From contig JAYQOY010000001.1 of assembly GCA_038145075.1 (NCBI GenBank), positions 81,238 to 145,237 on the forward strand: DNA of 64,000 nt, given 5' to 3'. Source of the DNA: TMED14 sp038145075 (GTDB lineage: Bacteria; Bacteroidota; Bacteroidia; Flavobacteriales; Schleiferiaceae). Positions 43,768 through 51,966 of the stretch are shown here, piece by piece. Below the pieces are notes generated by a model. The model saw nothing but the letters and a program-made list of their open reading frames with translations, did no database searches and was not told the origin of the DNA. The translations under genes were made by a program, and so were the position numbers. Within the stretch, counting starts at the first letter, position 1. Every line of letters begins with the position of its first letter.

Positions 43768-43831
43768 GGTTTCAATCTCAACGTCCAAACTCCCCCAGAC
43801 GTTCTGAGAGAGGCGGGCGGCGAAATCTCCT

Positions 43832-44125
43832 TTAGTGGCTTAAAACCGCATCCAGCTGGGCTTGGACGCTCTCAAGGCGTCCGAGAATGGCTTCCTGTTC
43901 CTTGCTGTCTCCTCCTTTTAGCCCCAACAATTGGTTGGCAAGCTGAAGGGCGCACATGGCCAGCGCATCTTGCTTATCTCCTACTGCATAGCGCTCTTCA
44001 AAGCGCTGCATGGCAGAGTGTATCATGGACACCGCCTTCCGGACCTGTTCTTCTTCCTGACGTTCAATGGTCAGTGGATAATTCCTTCCGGCGATGGACA
44101 CTTTTATTTTGAGCGAGTCATTCAT
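43832..44125 (-). CDS. zapA: Cell division protein ZapA
   Basis: 97 residues. N-terminal beta-strand domain (KIKVSIAGRNYPLTIERQEEE) followed by a long helix (about 30-95) forming the ZapA tetramer coiled coil with ALQLANQLLGLK. Binds FtsZ filaments and promotes bundling. Lies 12 bp after the coiled-coil gene, in the order usual for Flavobacteriia. Confidence 0.9.
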   Translation of the reverse strand: MNDSLKIKVSIAGRNYPLTIERQEEEQVRKAVSMIHSAMQRFEERYAVGDKQDALAMCALQLANQLLGLKGGDSKEQEAILGRLESVQAQLDAVLSH

Positions 44126-44137
44126 TTCCAGCTGGGC

Positions 44138-44428
44138 TTAGGCGTTCAGTTGTGCCACGCACTTGTTGATTTCCCGTACCCATTCGTTTAACTGAAGCTT
44201 CAGCGCCCGGCGTTCTTCCTGGCTGCCGTTAAAAGCCATCAATAAACGAAGTTGCTCAATTTCACTGCGCAGGTCCGCCACTTTTTTGCGCTCATGCGCC
44301 AATTCTTGGTTTAGCGAAGCCATGGTTTCGGCTTGTGATTCCAGCTCGCCGATGGCCAAGCGGTAGCGCTCAATCAAGGAATGTACTTGATCTTGAATGC
44401 GTTGTACCTGATCTAGGGCGTTGGACAT
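44138..44428 (-). CDS. Small coiled-coil protein upstream of zapA (ZapB-like)
   Basis: 96 residues, almost entirely a predicted coiled coil (about 1-75) rich in Glu, Gln, Leu and Arg. Start is the ATG at 44428, which follows a minus-strand TAAGTTTG box by 20 nt; the 15 further upstream codons lie in the promoter. Position before zapA and overall character resemble ZapB, but the sequence is too simple for firm assignment. Confidence 0.65.
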   Translation of the reverse strand: MSNALDQVQRIQDQVHSLIERYRLAIGELESQAETMASLNQELAHERKKVADLRSEIEQLRLLMAFNGSQEERRALKLQLNEWVREINKCVAQLNA

Positions 44429-44448
44429 GCGAAGGGATTTTGAACCAT

Positions 44449-44456
44449 CAAACTTA
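44449..44456 (-). promoter_or_regulatory. -7 promoter box of the coiled-coil gene-zapA-rny group
   Basis: Minus-strand TAAGTTTG matches TAnnTTTG and lies 20 nt before the ATG at 44428. Confidence 0.45.
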
Positions 44457-44494
44457 GCCATTCCCAAGCGCAATTCCTATCTTCCGTTGCAGCT

Positions 44495-46093
44495 ATGCGA
44501 CGCAATTTTATCGCCCTTTTTAGTCTTGTGAGCCTCGCGGCTTTTGCCCAATCCCCTATTGCTGTCCAACCCATTGGAGGTGAGGTAGATTTTGCAGGAA
44601 CCTTTGGCGAATTGCGGTCCCATCACTTCCATTCCGGCGTAGATGTGCGCACAGGTGGCCAAACGGGCTGGCCTGTGCGAGCCGTGCAGGATGGGTATTT
44701 GAGTCGCATCGTCGTCCGACCGGACGGGTTTGGATGGGCGCTCTACCTCCGGCACCCCAATGGCTACACCTCGGTGTATGCGCACTTGGAGGACTTCAAG
44801 CCCGAGTGGCACGACCTGGTAGTACAGCGAGCCACCGCGGGTAAAACCAACCGCTTGGACCTCTACTTTCCCGCAGATGCCTACCCCGTCCGAGCGGGAG
44901 ACACCATAGCCTGGTCGGGGAATTCGGGCGGTTCGGCTGGACCGCATCTTCATTTTGAATGGCGCGACACGCGTACGGAAGAGCCGCTCAACCCCTTCGC
45001 GTATGGAATGCTCTACGGAAGCGACAGCTATTCTCCGCGCATCCTCGCTTTGCACACCGCGGACGGCCAGAAAGCCCCTGTGGCTTCCGGCACGTGGAGC
45101 CAAGTGCTACGTGTTCATAGCTGGCAGGAACTCTCCGCCGAAATCAAAGATAAAAAGCATCCGCAAGGTTTAAATCTGGGCATTCAAGCCCTTGAAATTC
45201 AATGGATTTGGGGCGACAAACAAACGGCTCATGGATTTGAAATGGACCGCTTTTCCTTTGCCGAAACGCGGTGCGCGGATGGGCTCATGCAACCGCACGT
45301 GCATCGACGCACCGGACTGCGAACCTACCGGTTAGCCCCAAGCTTGGGATCCGCGCCTTCGTGGTCATCGCCCGATCTCGATGTCACGCAACCGGGTCGC
45401 TACACCCTCACGCTAACGGCACGCGCTGCCAATGGCGAAATCACGCAAGCAAGTGGCCCCGTCGAGCTTTTATCTGGGTCGGGCTATCCCTGGGCGGACC
45501 CTCTTCTCCCTGGAAAAGTGGATGTTCAATCCGGCTCCCTACAGGCGGAAGATCTGCGCATGGTCTGGAGTCGGAACAGTTTCACAGACCCCATTGTACC
45601 CAGTCTGAGCAAAGTGGGCGACCGAAAATGGCAAGCCAGCCCGGACGTACCGGTCCTACGCTCCTTGGTCTATTTCTGGACGCCGCCTGCGGACTATCCG
45701 GAAGCGTGGCGGAGCAAAACGGTCCTGATTGGCCGCGATCCACGAGGATCCTACCGCATCGTGGGCGAGCCTCAATCCGACGGAAGTTTGCGCTTCATCA
45801 TCCGGATATTTGGAACGTTAAGTATCGCTCAAGACGCAGAGGCTCCAGTCTTTTCAGGTCTGAAATCGGGTAGTTTTCAAGGCAAGCCCGCCTGGTATAT
45901 TAGTCTTAAAGACAACCTCCTCGATGTAGTAGACTACGATGCCTATGTGGATGGAGCTTGGACCTGGGCATACTACGATGCCAAGAACCGGCGTTTGTAC
46001 ATCCCCAAGCAGGGACATTCGGGAGGACTCTTGCGCCTGAGCGCTGAAGATGAGGCCGGAAACCGAAGTACCTTTGAGGCTACACTTCCATGA
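44495..46093 (+). CDS. M23-family metallopeptidase (LytM domain), secreted
   Basis: 532 residues. A signal peptide (MRRNFIALFSLVSLAAFAQ) precedes a LytM/M23 domain at about residues 30-170, with zinc ligands in HFHSGVDVR (HxxxD) and PHLHFEW (HxH). The remaining about 350 residues are beta-rich, including an Ig-like segment with YTLTLTARAANGE and a C-terminal DEAGNRS motif. Such enzymes cut peptidoglycan cross-bridges or regulate amidases in the periplasm. First of a run of overlapping genes leading to a TonB-dependent receptor. Confidence 0.88.
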   Translation: MRRNFIALFSLVSLAAFAQSPIAVQPIGGEVDFAGTFGELRSHHFHSGVDVRTGGQTGWPVRAVQDGYLSRIVVRPDGFGWALYLRHPNGYTSVYAHLEDFKPEWHDLVVQRATAGKTNRLDLYFPADAYPVRAGDTIAWSGNSGGSAGPHLHFEWRDTRTEEPLNPFAYGMLYGSDSYSPRILALHTADGQKAPVASGTWSQVLRVHSWQELSAEIKDKKHPQGLNLGIQALEIQWIWGDKQTAHGFEMDRFSFAETRCADGLMQPHVHRRTGLRTYRLAPSLGSAPSWSSPDLDVTQPGRYTLTLTARAANGEITQASGPVELLSGSGYPWADPLLPGKVDVQSGSLQAEDLRMVWSRNSFTDPIVPSLSKVGDRKWQASPDVPVLRSLVYFWTPPADYPEAWRSKTVLIGRDPRGSYRIVGEPQSDGSLRFIIRIFGTLSIAQDAEAPVFSGLKSGSFQGKPAWYISLKDNLLDVVDYDAYVDGAWTWAYYDAKNRRLYIPKQGHSGGLLRLSAEDEAGNRSTFEATLP

Positions 46094-46731
46094 TGCAGCG
46101 TGTTTATACCTTCTTTTTAGGGGCACTTTTGAGCCTCGCCGCCTACGGACAGCAAGCCGTCCAGGTGAGCGGGGTGATTTTGGCGCAGGATTCGGCCCGT
46201 CAAACCATTCCGAACGCCAAAATCCAAGTGAAAGGCCGCCCGCTGGTCATGGAATCCGGCGACGATGGCTTCTTTAGCATCGCGGCCATTCCGGGGGATT
46301 CGGTCATTGTGCGTCGCTTTGGCTTTCAATCTGAAAAACTGTGGGTGCCCGATACGCTCACGGGCGACTCGTACCTCGCGGTCATTCAAATGGCCTGGAA
46401 TACCTTGGAGCTCGAAGAGGTCATCCTCTACCCTTGGCCCCGCCCCGAAGATCTGAACCGGGAACTGCTCGCGATGGAAGTCAAGACGACTGAACGGGAC
46501 ATTGCCTTGCGCAATTTGGCTATTCAATCGCTCAAAGAACAGGCCAAAGCCATGGGCATGGACGCAGGAGAGATGCAGCGCTACATCCTGTCGGCCCAAG
46601 CCCAAAGCGTTCACAATGCCAACCGCTACTACGGGAGCAATGGAGGCACGGCTATTTTGGGCCGTTTGAGCGATCCCTTTGCTTGGTCGCAGTTCTTTAA
46701 CGCCTTGAAACGCGGCGATTTCTCCCGCTAA
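46090..46731 (+). CDS. Secreted protein with solitary carboxypeptidase-regulatory-like domain
   Basis: 213 residues. Signal peptide (QRVYTFFLGALLSLAAYGQQ), then a CarboxypepD_reg-like beta-sandwich (about 24-115) ending in LELEEVIL, then a helical C-terminal half with GMDAGEMQRYIL and YYGSNGG. In most Bacteroidota this domain is the N terminus of TonB-dependent receptors; here it is a separate gene overlapping the peptidase gene by 4 nt and the receptor by 1 nt (TAATG). Same plan as the protein at 11478. A partner role for the receptor is an inference. Confidence 0.72.
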   Translation: MMQRVYTFFLGALLSLAAYGQQAVQVSGVILAQDSARQTIPNAKIQVKGRPLVMESGDDGFFSIAAIPGDSVIVRRFGFQSEKLWVPDTLTGDSYLAVIQMAWNTLELEEVILYPWPRPEDLNRELLAMEVKTTERDIALRNLAIQSLKEQAKAMGMDAGEMQRYILSAQAQSVHNANRYYGSNGGTAILGRLSDPFAWSQFFNALKRGDFSR

Positions 46732-48899
46732 TGCTTGGATTCCTCCTCTGCGCAAGCACCTGGGGCGCTTTGCCTCAGGATACCGTCCCCCAAGAGGGTA
46801 CGTTGCAAGAAGTAGAGGTCATTGCACGCAACATTGAAGCCAATACCATCCGGTTAAAAACCTTGAATTTTGGCGGCGTGGGGCAAGTGGGCGGCTCCAT
46901 TGAGGGCTTGGTCCGAAGTCTCGCCGGGGTCGCCGGTTCCGACGAGCTTTCCTCCCAGTATTCCGTGCGAGGCGGCAATTTTGACGAAAACCTGCTCATC
47001 ATCAACGGCTTTGAAGTCTACCGCCCCCAATTGGCGCGCAGTGGGCAGCAAGAGGGTTTAAGTGCGATCAACCCTGACTTTGTGCAGTTCTTGGCCTTTT
47101 CTGCGGGCGGCTTTGACGCGTCCAAAGGCGACAAGCTCTCCTCGGTGCTGGACGTACAGTACCGAAGCCGAAACACCTACGAGCTCCCGGGCCAGCAAAT
47201 TCGGGCCGGCTTGTTTTCCGGACGGGTCTTTGCATCGACCATCCTGGATCAAAAAGGAAAAAACGGACCGGTGTACCAATCCCTGGCAGTGGGCGTCCGC
47301 TACCGTTCCAATGCGCCCTTTATTCGAGGCGGGGACGTGCAAGGCGACTTGCGCTCGGATGCCCAGGACGTCCAATTTTTGTTTGAATCCGCCAGCCTGC
47401 GCTGGTTCCACGAGGTCCTTGGCATTGCCCAAACCAGCACCTTTGCTTTGCGGCCTTCTTCACGGACGACTGAATTTGGCACCGTGACGGAAGTGCTACG
47501 CCTCAATGTCTACATGAACGGCATTGAGCGCTACCAGTACCAAAACGCCTTCCTCGGCGCACGGAGTCGCTACTCGCTCACAGAAAATCAACAGCTCTTT
47601 TTAGAGTCCAGCGTCGCCCAAGCGCTCGAACAAGAAGACATGGATGTAGAAAGCGCCTACCTGCTCGGGGAAGTCAATAACAACCTGGGTTCCGATGCCT
47701 TTGGCGAAATTTCCTACCTCCGCGGATCGGGGGGACACCAGCGCTATGCCCGCAACCAGCTTTGGGTGCGCGAATGGCAGTCCAAGGCCGGCTACATCTA
47801 CAAAGGCGACGGACAGCGGGTGGAAGCGGCACTGAGCTACCGCCACCAGGACGGATTGGACATCGTGCACGAATGGGTGAATTTGGATTCGGCCGGGTAC
47901 AGTCTGCCCCACCAACCTACCGCCGTCCTGCTTCAAGGCGGCGACACGCTTTTGACTACCAAAGAAAGCCTGCGCCTCTTTCAAGTGACCGACAGCCGTG
48001 GACAGCTCGTGAACGGGAAGGTTCATGCGCATGTGCTTTGGCAGGGTGCTATCCCCGAAGTGGGCTTCAAACCTGGCTGGAATGCGGGGTTGCGCTACGT
48101 TCGGGACAGCCGAAGTGGGGAACAGCGCCTGAGCCCTCGCCTTTCGCTGTACTGGAGTTTGCCAAGCCGCCACGGGGTGGAGCTTTCCGCTGGATCCTAT
48201 GCGCAGACCGCGAGTGTTCGGGAATTGCGCGATTGGTCCACATCGAGCTTTTTGGGGCAGGCCCGAATGCAGCACGCCTGGCACGCCATTGCCGCCGTCG
48301 AAAAGCAGTTCACCTCCAAGGGGCGCCCCTTCTTCTGGCGCGGCGAGGCCTACATCAAGTATCTGGACCGTGCCTTCCCCTTTGAACAGGACGGCATGCG
48401 CGTGCGCTATTTGGGCGAGGGACCGGGCGTAGCACGCGTGGTGGGGGTAGACAACCGCGTACACAGCGAATGGCTGCCCGGGACAGAATCGTGGGCCAGT
48501 TTGTCCCTGTTCCGCGCGCAAGAGCGCTTTGGGGACGTTTGGACGGACCGCGGAAGCGACTACCGCTACAGTTTTTCCTTGCGCGTAGAAGATGCCTTGC
48601 CCGACAATTTGAACGACAAGGTCTACATGCAGATCAATGTGACAGGCGGTTTTCCCTTTGGCGCCCCCCTTTCGGCGGATAAAGATTTTCGTTCTCCCCC
48701 CTACCGCCGAATGGACCTCGGCTTTCAACACGACTTTAGCCCCAAGGCCAGCCTAGGCCTGGAGGTCTTCAACTTGCTCGAAATCCGAAATACGGCCTCC
48801 TATTTCTGGATCATGGACATCTCCACCGCGCGGCAATACGCGGTGCCCAACTACTTGACCAACCGCTTGCTCAACCTCATTTTCCACTACAAACTCTAG
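46731..48899 (+). CDS. TonB-dependent receptor, plug and barrel, without carboxypeptidase-like domain
   Basis: 722 residues. A plug domain (about 25-140; EVEVIARNIEA, SQYSVRGGNFDENLLIINGFEVY) is followed by a long beta-barrel rich in aromatic-alternating strands and ending NLIFHYKL. The N terminus is a short hydrophobic stretch (MLGFLLCASTWGA) without a basic n-region; there is no other usable start between the in-frame stop at 46698-46700 and the ATG. The five codons just before the ATG include two arginines, but none is a start. Substrate unknown; the barrel is similar in size to siderophore or small-molecule receptors. Confidence 0.88.
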   Translation: MLGFLLCASTWGALPQDTVPQEGTLQEVEVIARNIEANTIRLKTLNFGGVGQVGGSIEGLVRSLAGVAGSDELSSQYSVRGGNFDENLLIINGFEVYRPQLARSGQQEGLSAINPDFVQFLAFSAGGFDASKGDKLSSVLDVQYRSRNTYELPGQQIRAGLFSGRVFASTILDQKGKNGPVYQSLAVGVRYRSNAPFIRGGDVQGDLRSDAQDVQFLFESASLRWFHEVLGIAQTSTFALRPSSRTTEFGTVTEVLRLNVYMNGIERYQYQNAFLGARSRYSLTENQQLFLESSVAQALEQEDMDVESAYLLGEVNNNLGSDAFGEISYLRGSGGHQRYARNQLWVREWQSKAGYIYKGDGQRVEAALSYRHQDGLDIVHEWVNLDSAGYSLPHQPTAVLLQGGDTLLTTKESLRLFQVTDSRGQLVNGKVHAHVLWQGAIPEVGFKPGWNAGLRYVRDSRSGEQRLSPRLSLYWSLPSRHGVELSAGSYAQTASVRELRDWSTSSFLGQARMQHAWHAIAAVEKQFTSKGRPFFWRGEAYIKYLDRAFPFEQDGMRVRYLGEGPGVARVVGVDNRVHSEWLPGTESWASLSLFRAQERFGDVWTDRGSDYRYSFSLRVEDALPDNLNDKVYMQINVTGGFPFGAPLSADKDFRSPPYRRMDLGFQHDFSPKASLGLEVFNLLEIRNTASYFWIMDISTARQYAVPNYLTNRLLNLIFHYKL

Positions 48900-48901
48900 G
48901 C

Positions 48902-49135
48902 ATGCGCATCGTTGACACCCTGCCCCATCCAGACTTCCGCATCGTACTGTACGCGACGGAAACCCATTTTTTGGTCGAAATTGAAGCAGGACCCATGCGC
49001 CAATCCTACCGCTACAGCAAGGAGCGCTTTGGAGATCTCGGTGCCGTAAAGGCAACGCTCACCCCGGAATGGCTGGAATCCGTTCGCCAGCACTTCAACG
49101 GCATGTATGTGGACTGGAAAAAAACGTGGGAATAA
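48902..49135 (+). CDS. Small hypothetical protein after the TonB-dependent receptor
   Basis: 77 residues, starting 2 nt after the receptor stop. Predicted as mixed beta/alpha with no signal peptide or membrane segment; contains YSKERFGDLGAVKATLTPEWLESVRQH in part as a helical region. Close spacing and consistent codon use support it as a real gene of the same operon. Function unknown. Confidence 0.6.
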   Translation: MRIVDTLPHPDFRIVLYATETHFLVEIEAGPMRQSYRYSKERFGDLGAVKATLTPEWLESVRQHFNGMYVDWKKTWE

Positions 49136-49139
49136 AAAA

Positions 49140-49204
49140 GCCCGCAGGGAGTTTAACTACCCTATACACCAAACAAGAAGAAACCTTGTTCCCCCCTGCG
49201 GGCC
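49140..49204 (-). terminator. Large structured terminator between convergent genes
   Basis: A 10-bp GC-rich stem (GCCCGCAGGG with CCCTGCGGGC) encloses about 40 nt that contain a second small hairpin (AACAAG/CTTGTT). On the minus strand the outer stem is followed by a run of six T, making it a terminator for rocD; it may also stop plus-strand transcripts. Confidence 0.7.
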
Positions 49205-49220
49205 TATTAAGAACACCTAA

Positions 49221-50495
49221 CTAGTGGCTTTGTTCAAAGGAGGTAAAAACTTTTTCCATTCGGTTCAGTGCCTCGTCCATCTCCTCGGCTGAAATCACCA
49301 AAGGGGGAGCGAACCGAATAATATTTCCATGGGTCGGCTTGGCCAAGAGCCCCGCATCGCGCAAGGCCATACAGAGGTCCCACGCGGTGCTTGACTCGGG
49401 GCTGTCGTTGATGAGAACCGCATTCAGCAAACCTTTTCCACGTATGCCTTTGATGAGGGAAAGGTGGCCAATTCGGGCCTTCAAGCCCTCCCGAAACTGC
49501 TCACCCCGCGACCGCGCATTTTGCATCAAAGCTTCCTCCTCCATCACCTCCAGGGCCGCCTGCGCCACCTTGGCCGCGATGGGATTGCCGCCAAAGGTCG
49601 ATCCGTGCTGGCCGGGTTTAATTGTCATCATGATCCCATCGTCCGCCAAGACGGCAGAGACGGGATACACGCCACCCGAAAGGGCCTTTCCTAAGATGAG
49701 AATGTCCGCGCGCACGTAGGTGGCTGCCTGACGCTCACAGTGCCCACCCCCGCATTGGCAGTTGCCGCAGGTGGCGAGCCAGGAGCCCGTTCGGCCAATG
49801 CCTGTTTGAATTTCATCGGCGATAAAGAGCACGTTTTTTGCAGCACAAAGCGCCGCGGCACGTGGAATAAAATCGGAATCCGGCACCACCACGCCTGCTT
49901 CCCCTTGAATGGGCTCCACCAGGAATCCAGCGACATGGGGGTCCTGGAGCGCTTTTTCCAGGGCGACGATGTCGTTGTAGGGAATGCGCTCAAAACCCGG
50001 CATGTACGGGCCAAAGCCCCCATAGCTGTCCGGATCGTTGGAGAAGGACACGATGGTGCTGGTGCGCCCATGGAAATTGTCCGAACAAACAATCATCTTT
50101 GCCTGATTGGCCGGTACGCCTTTCACATCGTAGGCCCACCGGCGGCAGAGCTTAATGGCGGTTTCAACAGCTTCAGCTCCCGAATTCATGGCCAGTACTT
50201 TGTCATAGCCAAAGCGTTCGGTGATGGCCTTCTCAAAGGGCCCCAACTCTGCGTTGTAAAAGGCACGCGATGTCAGCGCAAGCGTTTGTGCTTGCTCCAC
50301 GAGGGCGCCGACAATTCGGGGATGGCTGTGTCCCTGATTGACCGCCGAATAGGCACTCAAGAAATCAAAGTACTCCTTGCCCTCGACGTCCCAAACGCGA
50401 ATCCCCTCGCCCTTTTGCAAGACAACGGGTAACGGATGGTAGTTGTGCGCACCATGCGCATCTTCGAGGGCCATGAAATGCTGTGAATTCGCCAT
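49221..50495 (-). CDS. rocD: Ornithine aminotransferase (ornithine--oxo-acid transaminase)
   Basis: 424 residues, class III PLP aminotransferase. Converts ornithine and 2-oxoglutarate to glutamate semialdehyde and glutamate. Visible: AVNQGHSHPRI, MNSGAEAVETAIKLCRRW, the Asp in FIADEIQTG, and the PLP lysine in ILGKALSGGVYPVSA. A Cys-rich insert, C-x2-C-x-C-x4-C, sits between the Asp and Lys motifs and could hold a metal ion. The ATG at 50495 is used; the open frame continues 67 codons upstream through the divergent promoter and into rlmD antisense. Confidence 0.92.
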   Translation of the reverse strand: MANSQHFMALEDAHGAHNYHPLPVVLQKGEGIRVWDVEGKEYFDFLSAYSAVNQGHSHPRIVGALVEQAQTLALTSRAFYNAELGPFEKAITERFGYDKVLAMNSGAEAVETAIKLCRRWAYDVKGVPANQAKMIVCSDNFHGRTSTIVSFSNDPDSYGGFGPYMPGFERIPYNDIVALEKALQDPHVAGFLVEPIQGEAGVVVPDSDFIPRAAALCAAKNVLFIADEIQTGIGRTGSWLATCGNCQCGGGHCERQAATYVRADILILGKALSGGVYPVSAVLADDGIMMTIKPGQHGSTFGGNPIAAKVAQAALEVMEEEALMQNARSRGEQFREGLKARIGHLSLIKGIRGKGLLNAVLINDSPESSTAWDLCMALRDAGLLAKPTHGNIIRFAPPLVISAEEMDEALNRMEKVFTSFEQSH

Positions 50496-50513
50496 AGAAT
50501 CGTGGATTTTCCT

Positions 50514-50521
50514 CAAAGATA
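50514..50521 (-). promoter_or_regulatory. -7 promoter box of rocD
   Basis: Minus-strand TATCTTTG, 18 nt before the rocD ATG; forms a mirror pair with the rlmD box. Confidence 0.55.
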
Positions 50522-50537
50522 AGGCCAGAGGCGGGAG

Positions 50538-50545
50538 TATCTTTG
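50538..50545 (+). promoter_or_regulatory. -7 promoter box of rlmD
   Basis: TATCTTTG ending 4 nt before the rlmD ATG; with the rocD box it forms a perfect 10-bp inverted repeat separated by 16 bp. Confidence 0.55.
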
Positions 50546-50549
50546 AGCC

Positions 50550-51962
50550 ATGATTTTGGAAGGAGTTCTCATGGAGCGCGCCGGCGGGCGCGGGGTCTGC
50601 GTAGCCCATGCCCCTGATGGCAAGACAATTTTGGTGGCAGGAGCAGCTCCAGGCGACATCGCCACCATCAAGGTGCTTCGCAAAAAGAAAAAGCATTTAG
50701 AAGCCGTCATTGAGCGCTTGGAGCACCCCTCCCCCCACCGCGTTCTACCCACTTGTGCGTACGCTGAGGATTGCGGCGGTTGCAGTTGGCAGCATGTCGA
50801 TTATAGCCATCAAGCCGAATTTAAGGACGTCGAGGTTCGAGAAAACCTGCGACGCATTGGCCAAGTGGAGGGCGGAGACTTCCGACCCATCGTACCTGCG
50901 CCCAAAGCCTACCGCTACCGAAACAAGTTGGAATTTAGCTTCTCCGCCAGCCGCTGGTTGAGCTGGAAGGAGATTGCTTCGGGCGAGGAAATTGCCCAGA
51001 AACAGGCCCTGGGCTTCCACGTCCCCGGCCTTTGGGACAAGATCATGGACATCGAGACCTGCCATCTGCAACCCGAACCCTCCAATGCTATCAAAAATTT
51101 TATTCGGGACTATGCGTTTTCGCATGGATTGACCTTTTTCCACCCACGCGAAAAGCACGGTTTGCTGCGCACGATGATGCTGCGCTGCACCCAAGCCGGC
51201 GATTGGATGCTCGTCATCCAGTTCTACGAAGCCCCGGAAGAAGCGGGTTTGGCCCTCATGCAAGCGGTCTGTGATGCCTTCCCAGAGATTAAGAGTGCGT
51301 ACTACGCCCACAACCCCAAACCCAACGACAGCATCTACGATTTGGACCTGCAGCTCTTCAAGGGCGAGCCCTACGTCGTGGAGCATATGCCCTCTGCGGT
51401 GGAAGGCGGCCGCGCCCTCTCCTTCCGAATTGGCCCAAAGAGTTTCTACCAGACCAACCCGGAACAAGCGCATCGACTGTATGCGGAGGCCCTCAAGCTT
51501 GCCAACGTCGGCCCCGAAGACACGGTCTACGACCTCTACACGGGAACGGGCACAATTGCGCTCTTCATGGCCCAAGTCGCGAAGAAAGTGGTGGGCATCG
51601 AGTCGGTACCCGAAGCCATTGCTGCAGCCAAGGAAAATGCGCGAGAAAACGGTATCACGAACGCCCACTTTGAGGTGGGCGACATGCGACATGCATTTCA
51701 AGCCGAACTCTGGGAGCGCTACGGCAAACCCAATGTGCTCGTTACCGACCCCCCGCGCGACGGTATGCACCCCAAAGTGGTCGAACGCCTCTTGGAGTTG
51801 GAAATTCCACGATTGGTGTACGTAAGCTGTAATTCCGCTACCCAGGCCCGGGACTTGGCGCTTCTCCAAGAGAAATACGCCGTCACCGTGGTTCAACCCG
51901 TGGATATGTTCCCACAAACGCATCACGTGGAGAACATCGCCTTACTTGAACTCAAAGCCTAG
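50550..51962 (+). CDS. rlmD: 23S rRNA (uracil1939-C5)-methyltransferase RlmD/RumA
   Basis: 470 residues. An N-terminal TRAM domain (about 1-60), an Fe-S cluster motif (C-x5-C-x2-C in CAYAEDCGGC with a later Cys in IETCHLQ), and a C-terminal SAM-dependent methyltransferase (VYDLYTGTGTIALFMA; TDPPRDGMHPK; nucleophile Cys in LVYVSCNSATQARDL). These match RlmD-type m5U methyltransferases; RlmC or TrmA-like activity cannot be excluded from sequence alone. Confidence 0.9.
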   Translation: MILEGVLMERAGGRGVCVAHAPDGKTILVAGAAPGDIATIKVLRKKKKHLEAVIERLEHPSPHRVLPTCAYAEDCGGCSWQHVDYSHQAEFKDVEVRENLRRIGQVEGGDFRPIVPAPKAYRYRNKLEFSFSASRWLSWKEIASGEEIAQKQALGFHVPGLWDKIMDIETCHLQPEPSNAIKNFIRDYAFSHGLTFFHPREKHGLLRTMMLRCTQAGDWMLVIQFYEAPEEAGLALMQAVCDAFPEIKSAYYAHNPKPNDSIYDLDLQLFKGEPYVVEHMPSAVEGGRALSFRIGPKSFYQTNPEQAHRLYAEALKLANVGPEDTVYDLYTGTGTIALFMAQVAKKVVGIESVPEAIAAAKENARENGITNAHFEVGDMRHAFQAELWERYGKPNVLVTDPPRDGMHPKVVERLLELEIPRLVYVSCNSATQARDLALLQEKYAVTVVQPVDMFPQTHHVENIALLELKA

Positions 51963-51966
51963 GTTC

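Noticed and set aside
47601..48731. 376-codon open frame antisense to the TonB-dependent receptor
   Set aside because: Shadow of a long real gene; no start context or motif, and the receptor frame is continuous with recognisable plug and barrel.
50745..51926. 393-codon open frame antisense to rlmD
   Set aside because: RlmD is intact with Fe-S and catalytic motifs; the antisense frame shows only reverse-complement composition.
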